Numbered from the stretch's first letter, positions 1 through 7,123 are shown. The stretch is 10,451 bases of DNA from Flavobacteriales bacterium (GCA_947472115.1 CANIZU010000052.1:1-10451); one strand, 5' to 3'. The notes: generated from the letters alone by a model not told the origin. Made by a program: numbers and translations.

Positions 1-401
1 GTCCCAATTGGCGCCTGTAGAACAGCTGTCGTAAAAAACAAATCCTCCAAACTCAGCGCAGTCTGATAATGCTGCCTAAAAAATGAAATCATCGATACCA
101 CATCCTCGCCATTCAATGTTCGATGCACAAACGACTGAAATCGTTTTAAATCAGAAGGCTCGTGCTGCGTAATGAAATCGAAAGGTGCATCATCCATCAA
201 TAGCATGAGTTTCTGAGCACTTCTGATAATCGTTTTGCGCTGTCCCCAAGCCATAATCGCGGCAAAAAATCCAGCAATTTCTATGTCTTGCAGTCGAGAG
301 TAACGATGGGGTATTTGAACTGGATCAAATTCAATAAATGCATTTTCTTCTACCTCCTTGGCCCAATAATCCAATAAGTCTTTAATCTCGAGGTCTGTCA
401 T
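1..401 (-). CDS. TIGR02757 / DUF2400 family protein, C-terminus cut by window edge
   Basis: This is the N-terminal 133 residues of a protein I recognise as the TIGR02757 (DUF2400) family, which is conserved in Bacteroidota and has no firmly known function. The recognisable part is residues 25-75: a DPVQIPHRYS motif, then IEIAGFFAAIMAWGQRKTII (residues 40-59) and LMLLMDDAPFDFI. The mix of aromatic and small residues suggests a soluble helical protein, and I see no signal peptide. The family is about 250 residues long, so roughly half is visible; the rest lies left of the window. The ATG at 401-399 is 5 bases after the stop of the transsulfuration gene upstream, so the two are almost certainly co-transcribed and perhaps translationally coupled. 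No reaction can be assigned from sequence. The family call rests on remembered motif similarity. Confidence 0.82.
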   Translation of the reverse strand, partial: MTDLEIKDLLDYWAKEVEENAFIEFDPVQIPHRYSRLQDIEIAGFFAAIMAWGQRKTIIRSAQKLMLLMDDAPFDFITQHEPSDLKRFQSFVHRTLNGEDVVSMISFFRQHYQTALSLEDLFFTTAVLQAPIG

Positions 402-406
402 TGCGA

Positions 407-1561
407 TTAAACCTTGGCCAAAGCGCCTTCAAGGTCAGCAATCAAATCGTCTACATGCTCGATGCCGACGCTCAAACGAATCAAACTGTCCTTCAATCCA
501 TTGGCTTCGCGCTCAGCCTTAGGAATACTGGCGTGCGTCATCGTTGCGGGGTGACCGACCAAGCTCTCCACACCGCCCAAACTTTCCGCCAATGCAAAAA
601 GATGAGTGGACTTCAAGAAGGTCAGCGCCTTTTCAATCGCATCGTCTTTGAGGGTAAAAGAAATCATCCCACCAAAATCCTTCATTTGCTTTTTAGCCAC
701 CGCATGATTGGGGTGAGATTCAAAACCAGGCCAATAGACATCGCCTACTTTTGGATGATTTTTTAGCCAATGTGCAATTTTCGCTCCGTTTTCGCAATGA
801 CGTTGCATGCGGATATGAAGCGTTTTGATGCCTCTCAATGTCAGAAAGCAATCCATCGGTCCAGGGGTCGCCCCGCAAGCATTCTGAATAAATGCCAAAC
901 GATCCTTGAGATCTTCACTGGAGGTACACAAAACACCCATCACCACATCGCTATGACCATTGATATACTTTGTAGCCGAATGCATTACTATATCCGCACC
1001 CATTTTTGCAGGATTCTGCAAATAGGGTGAAGCGAAGGTATTGTCGACCACAACGATGCTATTATACTCATGTCCAATCTGAATCATGACCTCAATATCA
1101 ATGATGCGCAACAACGGATTTGTAGGCGTTTCCACCCAAACCATTTTGGTTTTATCATTCATCACGGCGCGAACGGCCGCTTCATCGCTCATGTCAACAA
1201 AATGAAACTTGATTCCGTAATTAGCGAATATTTTGGTAAACAAGCGATAAGTTCCGCCATATAAATCATTGGTGCTAACTACTTCATCACCAGGCTGTAA
1301 CAATTTTGCGCAGGCATCCACGGCACCCATTCCAGTGCTGAAACACAAACCATAATTGGTACCTTCCAATGCTGCCAAATTTTTCTGAAGTACATCGCGG
1401 GTTGGATTTTGGGTCCTGCCGTATTCATATCCTTTGTGGTAGCCAGGCGCCGCTTGAACATAGGTGCTAGTCTGGAAAATCGGGGTCATGATTGCACCTG
1501 TAGTTGGGTCAGGCTCGATGCCTGCGTGCAAAACCATCGTTTCTATGTGATTTGATTTCAT
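407..1561 (-). CDS. metB: Cystathionine gamma-synthase or gamma-lyase (Cys/Met metabolism PLP-dependent enzyme)
   Basis: This 384-residue protein belongs to the Cys/Met-metabolism PLP enzyme family (fold type I, active as a tetramer). Such enzymes either make cystathionine from an activated homoserine plus cysteine (gamma-synthase, MetB) or cleave it (gamma-lyase). The PLP lysine is K198 in SATKYINGHSDVVMG. The other cofactor ligands are present: Y47 and R49 in YEYGRTQNPTR, Y101 in DLYGG, and D173 in VVDNTF. R362 in LIRLSVGIE is the likely substrate-carboxylate arginine. Length is normal and the protein is complete. Overall similarity, for example AESLGGVESL and THASIPKAERE, fits both activities. 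E46 stands where E. coli MetB has aspartate and gamma-lyases often have glutamate, so the split between the two is open and the symbol is tentative. It starts with ATG after an A/G-rich, non-Shine-Dalgarno leader, 93 bases after purN and 5 bases before the next gene. It is cytoplasmic and acts in methionine/cysteine interconversion. Confidence 0.9.
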   Translation of the reverse strand: MKSNHIETMVLHAGIEPDPTTGAIMTPIFQTSTYVQAAPGYHKGYEYGRTQNPTRDVLQKNLAALEGTNYGLCFSTGMGAVDACAKLLQPGDEVVSTNDLYGGTYRLFTKIFANYGIKFHFVDMSDEAAVRAVMNDKTKMVWVETPTNPLLRIIDIEVMIQIGHEYNSIVVVDNTFASPYLQNPAKMGADIVMHSATKYINGHSDVVMGVLCTSSEDLKDRLAFIQNACGATPGPMDCFLTLRGIKTLHIRMQRHCENGAKIAHWLKNHPKVGDVYWPGFESHPNHAVAKKQMKDFGGMISFTLKDDAIEKALTFLKSTHLFALAESLGGVESLVGHPATMTHASIPKAEREANGLKDSLIRLSVGIEHVDDLIADLEGALAKV

Positions 1562-1654
1562 GGTGTTCTTCTTCTGTTGCTATTGGTAGGAATTCTATTT
1601 TGGTTATGATAACCGTCCACTGGTTTTGGCGAACGATAACTATCAAATGCGAAA
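1562..1654 (-). promoter_or_regulatory. Intergenic gap purN to transsulfuration gene, possible separate promoter/operator
   Basis: This 93-base gap is the only sizeable break within the leftward gene string. It contains a perfect 13-base odd-centred palindrome (listed separately) and an A/G-rich leader just before the ATG at 1561. I see no TAnnTTTG match and no stem followed by a T-run on the minus strand, so neither a promoter nor a terminator is directly supported. The gap size alone suggests the transsulfuration gene may have its own control. Confidence 0.3.
1602..1614. repeat. Perfect inverted repeat GGTTAT-N-ATAACC in front of the transsulfuration gene
   Basis: The plus strand reads GGTTATGATAACC: two 6-base arms that are exact reverse complements around one central base. 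It lies 41 bases upstream of the ATG at 1561. Its size and symmetry fit a dimeric repressor site, but no regulator is identified. It is too short and has no following T-run, so it is a poor terminator. The symmetry is certain; a function is only inferred. Confidence 0.4.
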
Positions 1655-2227
1655 TTACGATTTACGTTCGATGTCTATCAACACTTCTTCCACGATGCGG
1701 GGGAAATGCTGACCTTCAAGTTGATGGATTTTTTGGGCGACATCAGAGGCTGTATCACTCGGGAGTACTTCACATTTGGCCTGATAAATGACAGCGCCTT
1801 CATCGTAATGCTCATTTACCCAATGAATCGTAATACCTGTTTCATTTTCATGGGCGGCCACTACAGCTTCATGAACATGCATTCCATACATGCCTTTACC
1901 CCCAAATTTTGGGAGTAGGGCGGGGTGGACATTGATTACATGAGGGAATTGAGAGAGCAAACGAGATGGGAATTTCCATAAAAATCCAGCCAATACAATT
2001 AAATCGGGATTGTATTCGCTCAAAATTGCATCAATCCGATCGCCAGTTTTCCATTCTTCTTTGGTGAAGAGTTCGCAGGGTAAACCCAATCGTGATGCCC
2101 GTTTAAAAACGCCAGCACCGGCAACATTGCAAAAAATCGCGGTGACAATAGTATGGGTTCCGGCAAAGTGATTGACGATGTTTTCTGCGTTGCTACCGCT
2201 GCCCGATGCGAAGATTGCAATTTTCAC
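1655..2227 (-). CDS. purN: Phosphoribosylglycinamide formyltransferase (GAR transformylase)
   Basis: This cytoplasmic enzyme of de novo purine synthesis transfers the formyl group of 10-formyltetrahydrofolate to glycinamide ribonucleotide. The 190-residue protein has the family's glycine-rich start KIAIFASGSGSNAENI (GAR phosphate binding). The catalytic trio is N99 and H101 in VINVHPALLP and D142 in YDEGAVIY, matching N106, H108 and D144 of E. coli PurN. The HPALLPKFGGKGMYG form is typical of Bacteroidota homologues. The start is GTG at 2227-2225: it gives the standard N-terminus and its GTGA context overlaps the preceding TGA stop by 4 bases, a classic translational-coupling arrangement. Length is normal for the short bacterial form. 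Its upstream partners are envelope genes rather than other pur genes. Confidence 0.95.
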   Translation of the reverse strand: MKIAIFASGSGSNAENIVNHFAGTHTIVTAIFCNVAGAGVFKRASRLGLPCELFTKEEWKTGDRIDAILSEYNPDLIVLAGFLWKFPSRLLSQFPHVINVHPALLPKFGGKGMYGMHVHEAVVAAHENETGITIHWVNEHYDEGAVIYQAKCEVLPSDTASDVAQKIHQLEGQHFPRIVEEVLIDIERKS

Positions 2228-3390
2228 TGTGCTAAGTTGAATTGTGATACCATGATTTCCATCTCGCGCATCAAACGATTCCGAGATTGGTTGGGTGCGA
2301 AGATGAAAGCATCAACCGCAACATGACGGTGGTTTGCAGTATCCCTGATAACGCGCCTTATAAATGGACCACGTCTGTTCGTGATTAATTCCGTTTGCCA
2401 GCCACTCATCCAGTATTCTTGTCCGTATAAACCAATGGTTGTCCACTTTCGAATGGGGAACTGACCGCTTTCGCTAATTTCAACCCAAGTGCCTTCGGCG
2501 GTTTTAAGGTATTTTTTCGTCAGAGCGTTACGCGCGGTGATTTGGTTTTGTAATGAATCAGAGCCTGCAATAAACTGAAGCATCAAATTACTGTGGTAAT
2601 TGCCTGTTTCTTGACGTAACCATAGGAAATCATTGGCTTTGGTTACCAATTTCAATTCGGCTGATAACATTGCCTTTACGGCATAATTGGCTTCGATGGC
2701 CGCAGAAATACTATCGCTATAACGATTTTGAAGGAGACTTGGATGATGCGGGCCGTGGTGAGTAACTGACGCAATCGTGTTTTGTAATTCATATTGCTTA
2801 GTAATATGAAACAACGACCGCTGATTTGCCTGAAACCAACTAGACGTCATGTTTTCTCCATTGGAATGAACGTCATGAATCAGCAATACCACTTGCGGGA
2901 CTGACCAAACATTGCTGATCCATGTACATTGGATATTGTTAATCGTTGTGTCCTTTAGGATTCTTTTGGCATGAGCCATTTTTTTGTGCGATGGCTGCTT
3001 AATGTCTTCAAATTTGCTTTTAGGATCAATAATCCAAACCAAAGGTGCGGAATGCATATTGTTTTTTGTTGCAATATCCTCTTCCTCCATTTGGGAGAAA
3101 TTATGCAACTCAAAGTCAAACATCGCTTCGTAATAGCCATCGTCTGAAATGGATAAATTCTCTTCAAATCGAATTAGGTTACTATCAACTGCCCAACGCG
3201 TTTGCGTGAAAATCTCGTTTGCGCTGTCCTCAAAGAAATCAGGATAAAAGACTGTGATTCTGCCCGCTACGCCAATTGAAGAATCCTTTTTTGCTGTATC
3301 GCCGCTTGAATTACATCCTGAATGTAGGAGGAATAAGATAATTGTTGCAAAACCTATCCCGAATTGGGTTTTTTGGCGACTGATTAGCAT
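2224..3390 (-). CDS. DUF4837 family putative lipoprotein
   Basis: This 388-residue protein matches, as far as I can recall it, the DUF4837 family of Bacteroidota; no biochemical function is known to me. The N-terminus is a short basic stretch plus a hydrophobic segment (residues 10-22) ending in LLHSGC. C26 could be the lipidated cysteine, though H at -3 is not a textbook lipobox residue. Family-like motifs follow: DFLWLRQET (about 254-262), GWQTELITNRRGPFIRR (330-346) and AFIFAPNQSRNRLMREMEIM (361-380). A histidine-rich THHGPHHP lies at 210-217. I chose ATG at 3390, which forms a 1-base TGATG overlap with the stop of the transglycosylase gene; a TTG one codon earlier (3393) is a weaker option. 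It overlaps purN downstream by 4 bases. Tight linkage to a lytic transglycosylase suggests an envelope role, which is inference. Confidence 0.75.
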   Translation of the reverse strand: MLISRQKTQFGIGFATIILFLLHSGCNSSGDTAKKDSSIGVAGRITVFYPDFFEDSANEIFTQTRWAVDSNLIRFEENLSISDDGYYEAMFDFELHNFSQMEEEDIATKNNMHSAPLVWIIDPKSKFEDIKQPSHKKMAHAKRILKDTTINNIQCTWISNVWSVPQVVLLIHDVHSNGENMTSSWFQANQRSLFHITKQYELQNTIASVTHHGPHHPSLLQNRYSDSISAAIEANYAVKAMLSAELKLVTKANDFLWLRQETGNYHSNLMLQFIAGSDSLQNQITARNALTKKYLKTAEGTWVEISESGQFPIRKWTTIGLYGQEYWMSGWQTELITNRRGPFIRRVIRDTANHRHVAVDAFIFAPNQSRNRLMREMEIMVSQFNLAQ

Positions 3391-4673
3391 CAACGGTGAT
3401 TAGATTTATGGATAATCAGTCGTTGACCTACCTGAATGTTATTCGAACGCAAATGGTTCCACGTCTTAATCTGAGTGACAGTTACGCCATGTGTCCGGGC
3501 TACTAAACTTAGTGTTTGACCTCTTCGAACAACGTGAATGCTTCGGGGTGAATTTCCCGATTTTACTGGAGCATGGTAGGCTACGGCTGTGGCACCCGCA
3601 ACTTGTGCACCGCGAGGTAAGGATTTTGGATAAGCGTAGGGTGCTCTATAATTGGTAGGAACGTAAGCTCCTTGGAATTTTGCAAACGCGGCAGCACTAT
3701 CGAATCGATCAATAAAATCCATACTTGCCGAATAGGGCATCAAAATAACGCTGTTGGTTGCCATGTCGGTATTGTTGTTTAGCAACTCTTGATTTAAGCC
3801 GGTTAAATTGTGTTGGGTGCCCAAATACTCATTGATTTTACCCAAGTGCATAGTAGAATCAATTTTGGTTGGAGCCAGTACGATACTTTGATCATTATAC
3901 ATCGCATTCTTGCCTTTTTGGGTAAAGTTGAGGACATAAGCTACCGCAATAAACTTAGGGACATAGTTCTGGGTTTCCTTGGGTAGAAATGGCAATACTT
4001 CCCAAAAGTTGGTTTTTCCACCGCTTCTGCGAATGGCTTTTTGTACGTTGCCAGGGCCACAATTGTATGATGCGATACTAAATAACCAATTGTTAAAAAT
4101 CGATTGAGAATTGGCGAAATATTCACAGGCTTTCTGGGTGCTCGCTACAATACTCTTACGATCGTCGCAAGGATATCCGATGCGCATTCCCATCAACTTT
4201 CCTGTATAAGGCATGAACTGCCAAAGGCCTGTTGCCCCGCACCATGAAACGGCACTCGGATTTAAATTGGATTCAATGACTGAAATGTATTTCAACTCTG
4301 TCGGTAAGCCATTTTTATCTAAAATCTCCTCGAAAATCGGGAAGTACAACTTCATTCTTTCGTGGATTTGGTTAAAATAACCATCGCCATAACCCAAGTA
4401 GTATCGAATGTGCTGTTCTACCAAACGATGATATTGGAATGGAATTGTGCTACCAATTTGTAACATCATCTCTTCAAATTCTCTTCCGTTTCGATAACGA
4501 ACTTCGCTGTGATTTACAGGAGAGTGCGAAGGTATATTGCCCAGTAATTGTTGGGTAAGGCTATCAATTCTCGCAATGTGATTGTCGCCCATTGGATTCA
4601 ATGGCGCTTGGGCATCAACATTCGAAAATGTCATAATAGCCACTGTGATTGCGATGAAGAATTGATTTGTCAT
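3390..4673 (-). CDS. MltD-like membrane-bound/periplasmic lytic murein transglycosylase with one LysM domain
   Basis: This predicted periplasmic enzyme cleaves peptidoglycan glycan strands non-hydrolytically, giving 1,6-anhydro-muropeptides. From the ATG at 4673 the protein has 427 residues: a signal peptide (hydrophobic IAITVAIMTF, likely cleavage near VDA-QA at 21), an MltD-type helical lead-in, and an SLT domain at about 110-240. Catalytic E134 lies in ISVIESNLNP, followed by GLWQFMP (149-155), ASYNCGPG (201-208) and LPKETQNYVPKF. After a low-complexity linker comes one C-terminal LysM domain (379-421, VVRRGQTLSLVARTHGV to VGQRLII) for glycan binding. E. coli MltD carries two LysM repeats. 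An upstream in-frame ATG at 4742 would add 23 residues before the signal peptide and read through a predicted promoter element, so I reject it. It is the first gene of the leftward string. Confidence 0.92.
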   Translation of the reverse strand: MTNQFFIAITVAIMTFSNVDAQAPLNPMGDNHIARIDSLTQQLLGNIPSHSPVNHSEVRYRNGREFEEMMLQIGSTIPFQYHRLVEQHIRYYLGYGDGYFNQIHERMKLYFPIFEEILDKNGLPTELKYISVIESNLNPSAVSWCGATGLWQFMPYTGKLMGMRIGYPCDDRKSIVASTQKACEYFANSQSIFNNWLFSIASYNCGPGNVQKAIRRSGGKTNFWEVLPFLPKETQNYVPKFIAVAYVLNFTQKGKNAMYNDQSIVLAPTKIDSTMHLGKINEYLGTQHNLTGLNQELLNNNTDMATNSVILMPYSASMDFIDRFDSAAAFAKFQGAYVPTNYRAPYAYPKSLPRGAQVAGATAVAYHAPVKSGNSPRSIHVVRRGQTLSLVARTHGVTVTQIKTWNHLRSNNIQVGQRLIIHKSNHR

Positions 4674-4726
4674 TTTGTTCAAAAGTAACTTCGTTAAAGT
4701 TCGCTTCCAATAAGCAAAGACTGAGC

Positions 4727-4734
4727 CAAAAATA
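4727..4734 (-). promoter_or_regulatory. Predicted -7 element (TATTTTTG) of the leftward operon
   Basis: Read on the minus strand this is TATTTTTG, matching TAnnTTTG. It lies about 53 bases upstream of the ATG at 4673, which would give a leader of roughly 45-50 bases. A TTTG at 4747-4750 on the same strand is only 12 bases upstream, too close for a standard -33 element. If used, transcription starts downstream of the ATG at 4742 and so rules that start out. Confidence 0.4.
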
Positions 4735-4754
4735 AAGGGCACTAAACAAATGTG

Positions 4755-4762
4755 TATATTTG
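4755..4762 (+). promoter_or_regulatory. Predicted -7 element (TATATTTG) of the alanine dehydrogenase-family gene
   Basis: TATATTTG is an exact TAnnTTTG match 68 bases upstream of the GTG start at 4831, predicting a leader of about 60 bases. No convincing -33 TTTG is present at the expected spacing. In an AT-rich region such a match can occur by chance. Confidence 0.45.
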
Positions 4763-4830
4763 TAATAATCTAAATGTAGGAATGGTGCGAAGCCTTTACT
4801 ATCTTAGAGGTACTAAAAATTATACAGTCC

Positions 4831-6045
4831 GTGGCATTGTCAGAAAATATTATATCGCCGGAATCCCAAGCGCAGACTCAGTTGAAAGCTGTGGCTCAAT
4901 TTTTTAAAGGGGGTTCTTTGAATATTGGAATTCCCAAGGAGGTGACATTTCAAGAAAATAGGGTGCCTCTTACGCCGGCTGCAGTCGCATATTTTAGCAG
5001 CAATGGCCATCGAATAGTCATTGAGTCAGGCGCCGGACGCAATGCGAATTTTTCAGACATCCAGTTCAGTGAGGCGGGTGCGGAAATTGTTCATTCCAAC
5101 AAAGACGTTTACGCTTGTGATACGATTTTAAAGATTGACCCACCAACGTTAACCGAAATCGAGTTGATGAAACCGGGTCAGTTGTTGATTTCTGCATTGC
5201 AAATCAATCAGTTGGATTCAGTGCTATTGCGGAAATTGATGGAGAAAAAAATCAATGCGATGGCGTATGAATATTTGGAAGACGATGGCGGTACGCGTCC
5301 TATCATTCGTGCGATGAGCGAAATCGCGGGAACGGCGAGTATTTTAATTGCTGCGGAGTATTTGAATAATACTCATATCGGGAAAGGTGAGTTGCTAGGC
5401 GGATTTGCAGGTGTTCCACCCACCCAGGTTGTGGTGATTGGAGCCGGTGCAGTGGGAGAGTTTGCCACAAAGGCAGCTTTGGGCTTGGGCGCAAACGTGA
5501 AAGTATTCGATAATAACATGTACCGACTGCGTAGAATCCAGAAATCGTTTGGATTCCATTTATATACCAGTACCATTCAACCCCAAGTGATCAAAAACGC
5601 CATCGCCAGTGCCGATGTTGTCATTGGTGCGTTGGCGGGCAATACCGCTAGAAGTCCAATCGTAGTTTCGGAAGAAATGGTGATGGGCATGCGGGCTCAT
5701 TCGGTTCTGATTGATGTGGCGATTGATCGTGGAGGTAATTTTGAAACCAGTGAGGTTACCAACCACGAAAAACCCGTATTCCACAAGCATGATGTCATTC
5801 ATTACTGCGTCCCAAATATCGCCTCACGTGTAAGTCGTACCGCCAGCTATACTCTGAGTAACGTTTTCACTCCAATGCTAGATGAAATGGCGCAAATGGG
5901 AGGGTTTGGTGAGTTTTTGAAGATGAAAGCGGGTGTTAGAAAGGGTACTTACTTGTATCGTGGGAGCCTGACCAATAAGAATTTGGCTGATAAGTTTGGC
6001 ATCAAATACCACGACATCGATTTGATGGTGGGGTTGTTTATGTAA
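4831..6045 (+). CDS. ald: Alanine dehydrogenase-family protein (AlaDH/PNT), Bacteroidota type
   Basis: Members of this family catalyse NAD-dependent reversible deamination of L-alanine to pyruvate and ammonia. The 404-residue protein has the N-terminal catalytic signature NIGIPKEVTFQENRVPLTP (R44), K101 in LKIDPPT, the Rossmann motif VVVIGAGAVGEF (GAGAVG at 204-209) with D227 ending the second strand, D299 in VAIDRGGNFETS and N329 in YCVPNIASRV. These match R15, K75, D270 and N300 of M. tuberculosis Ald. The position of the second catalytic base (H96 there) appears to be Q124 in ISALQINQ, as I recall for Bacteroidota relatives, so substrate and activity are less certain. About 30 residues precede the usual start of the domain. 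The only in-frame start before the domain, downstream of the TAG at 4777, is GTG at 4831. It is single, divergent from the transglycosylase operon and convergent with recF (4 bases between stops). The symbol is by homology only. Confidence 0.85.
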   Translation: MALSENIISPESQAQTQLKAVAQFFKGGSLNIGIPKEVTFQENRVPLTPAAVAYFSSNGHRIVIESGAGRNANFSDIQFSEAGAEIVHSNKDVYACDTILKIDPPTLTEIELMKPGQLLISALQINQLDSVLLRKLMEKKINAMAYEYLEDDGGTRPIIRAMSEIAGTASILIAAEYLNNTHIGKGELLGGFAGVPPTQVVVIGAGAVGEFATKAALGLGANVKVFDNNMYRLRRIQKSFGFHLYTSTIQPQVIKNAIASADVVIGALAGNTARSPIVVSEEMVMGMRAHSVLIDVAIDRGGNFETSEVTNHEKPVFHKHDVIHYCVPNIASRVSRTASYTLSNVFTPMLDEMAQMGGFGEFLKMKAGVRKGTYLYRGSLTNKNLADKFGIKYHDIDLMVGLFM

Positions 6046-6049
6046 TGGC

Positions 6050-7123
6050 TTAACCGATTTGATGATGCAGTTTCTCGGCTTTGATGCTTGAGAAATGTGT
6101 TTCTACTCTGCTTGCGTGTGTATCGGTAATTAATATCTGACCGAAAGAAGTTTCCCCAACCAATTCGATAAGTCGCTGCGCACGATCAGCATCAATTTTC
6201 TCGAAAATATCATCCAAAAGTAAAAGCGGACATTTTTGTGTCACCGATTGAAAGTAGCGGTACTGAGCCAATTTCAGGGCGATGATGAAGCATTTGATCT
6301 GACCTTGGGAGCCGAATTTCTTCAATGGCAATCCATCCAAGTTGAATTGCAAATCATCCTTGTGAATACCAAAAGTGGTGCGTTGTGCGGCTGAATCAAT
6401 GCGGTGATTGTTGTACAATATATCGGCAAAACTGCCTTCGCTCAAAGTGCTTTCATATTGTAATTCTGGCGTTTCCTTGCCCTGACTTAAATCTTTGTAG
6501 ATCGGCACAAAAAACTCCAAAAATTTCTCGATAAACTCCTTTCGTTTTGCGTAAATCAGTTCGCCAGTTGGAATGAGTTTTGAATCAAAACTGCCCAATA
6601 AATCGGGATCGATGAATCTCCCTTGCATGTTTTTAAGCAAAGCATTTCTTTGGTCTAACGACTTTTTGTAGATGCTGAGATTTTGAAGATAAGCGGCATC
6701 AATCTGACATAGGCTTAAATCAATAAATTTCCTTCGTTCTTCACTGCCACTCAAAACCAAATCGATATCGTAGGGCGTTATAAAAACGGTTTGAATCAAC
6801 CCAATATGGTCCAGCAATCGTGGATAGGGTTTGTCGTTCTTCTTGATGGTCTTCTTTCCCGATTCAAATTGAACTAAAATTTCCGCCGGCATTTCCCCAT
6901 CGAATTTCCCTTTGATCGTAAAAAATGTTTGTTGATGCTGTATGATTTGACTGTCGATGCCGTTGAAATAACTCTTGGCGTTGGCCAAGTAATGAACCGC
7001 ATCTAAAATGTTGGTTTTTCCAATGCCGTTGGCTCCTGTGATCGTATTTATACCATTGCAAAATTCCAACGATAACTCGTTGTGGTTCTTGAATTGAAAC
7101 AGTTGCAATTTGGATAAATACAC
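6050..7123 (-). CDS. recF: DNA replication/repair protein RecF
   Basis: RecF is an SMC/ABC-like ATPase that helps load RecA at single-strand gaps during recombinational repair, with RecO and RecR. From GTG at 7123 the protein has 357 residues, normal for the family. It shows Walker A GANGIGKTN (30-38), the signature region KKFGSQGQIKCFIIALKLAQ with the usual SxGQ core, Walker B PLLLLDDIFEKID (299-311) and a late ILITDTH strand. The start is ambiguous: GTG at 7123 gives an N-terminus VYLSKLQLFQFKNH that aligns with typical RecF starts, while TTG at 7141 adds six residues and is limited by an upstream in-frame stop at 7154-7156. No ATG is available. It is read away from dnaE and converges on the ald-family gene. 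It appears complete and cytoplasmic. Confidence 0.95.
   Translation of the reverse strand: MYLSKLQLFQFKNHNELSLEFCNGINTITGANGIGKTNILDAVHYLANAKSYFNGIDSQIIQHQQTFFTIKGKFDGEMPAEILVQFESGKKTIKKNDKPYPRLLDHIGLIQTVFITPYDIDLVLSGSEERRKFIDLSLCQIDAAYLQNLSIYKKSLDQRNALLKNMQGRFIDPDLLGSFDSKLIPTGELIYAKRKEFIEKFLEFFVPIYKDLSQGKETPELQYESTLSEGSFADILYNNHRIDSAAQRTTFGIHKDDLQFNLDGLPLKKFGSQGQIKCFIIALKLAQYRYFQSVTQKCPLLLLDDIFEKIDADRAQRLIELVGETSFGQILITDTHASRVETHFSSIKAEKLHHQIG

Larger units (their letters stand above)
4674..4830. promoter_or_regulatory. Divergent promoter region between transglycosylase operon and alanine dehydrogenase-family gene
   Basis: This 157-base AT-rich region separates two divergently read genes. 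Each strand carries one exact match to the Bacteroidota -7 element TAnnTTTG (listed separately) pointing toward its gene. Neither has a clear -33 TTTG at the usual 19-21 base spacing, so the promoter calls are moderate. No Shine-Dalgarno motif precedes either start, as is common in Bacteroidota. Confidence 0.6.

Noticed and set aside
401..766. Plus-strand open frame of 121 codons
   Set aside because: It lies entirely antisense to the well-supported transsulfuration gene, and its translation shows no recognisable motif.
1630..1670. CGAACG...CGTTCG inverted repeat around the end of purN as a terminator
   Set aside because: The arms are only 6 bases with a loop near 29 bases and no following T-run on the minus strand, so it is a poor terminator and likely chance.
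4750..4773. Seven-codon leader-like frame (MCIFVII) upstream of the ald-family gene
   Set aside because: It overlaps the predicted -7 promoter element, so it would probably not be transcribed in full, and it shows no run of regulatory codons typical of attenuators.
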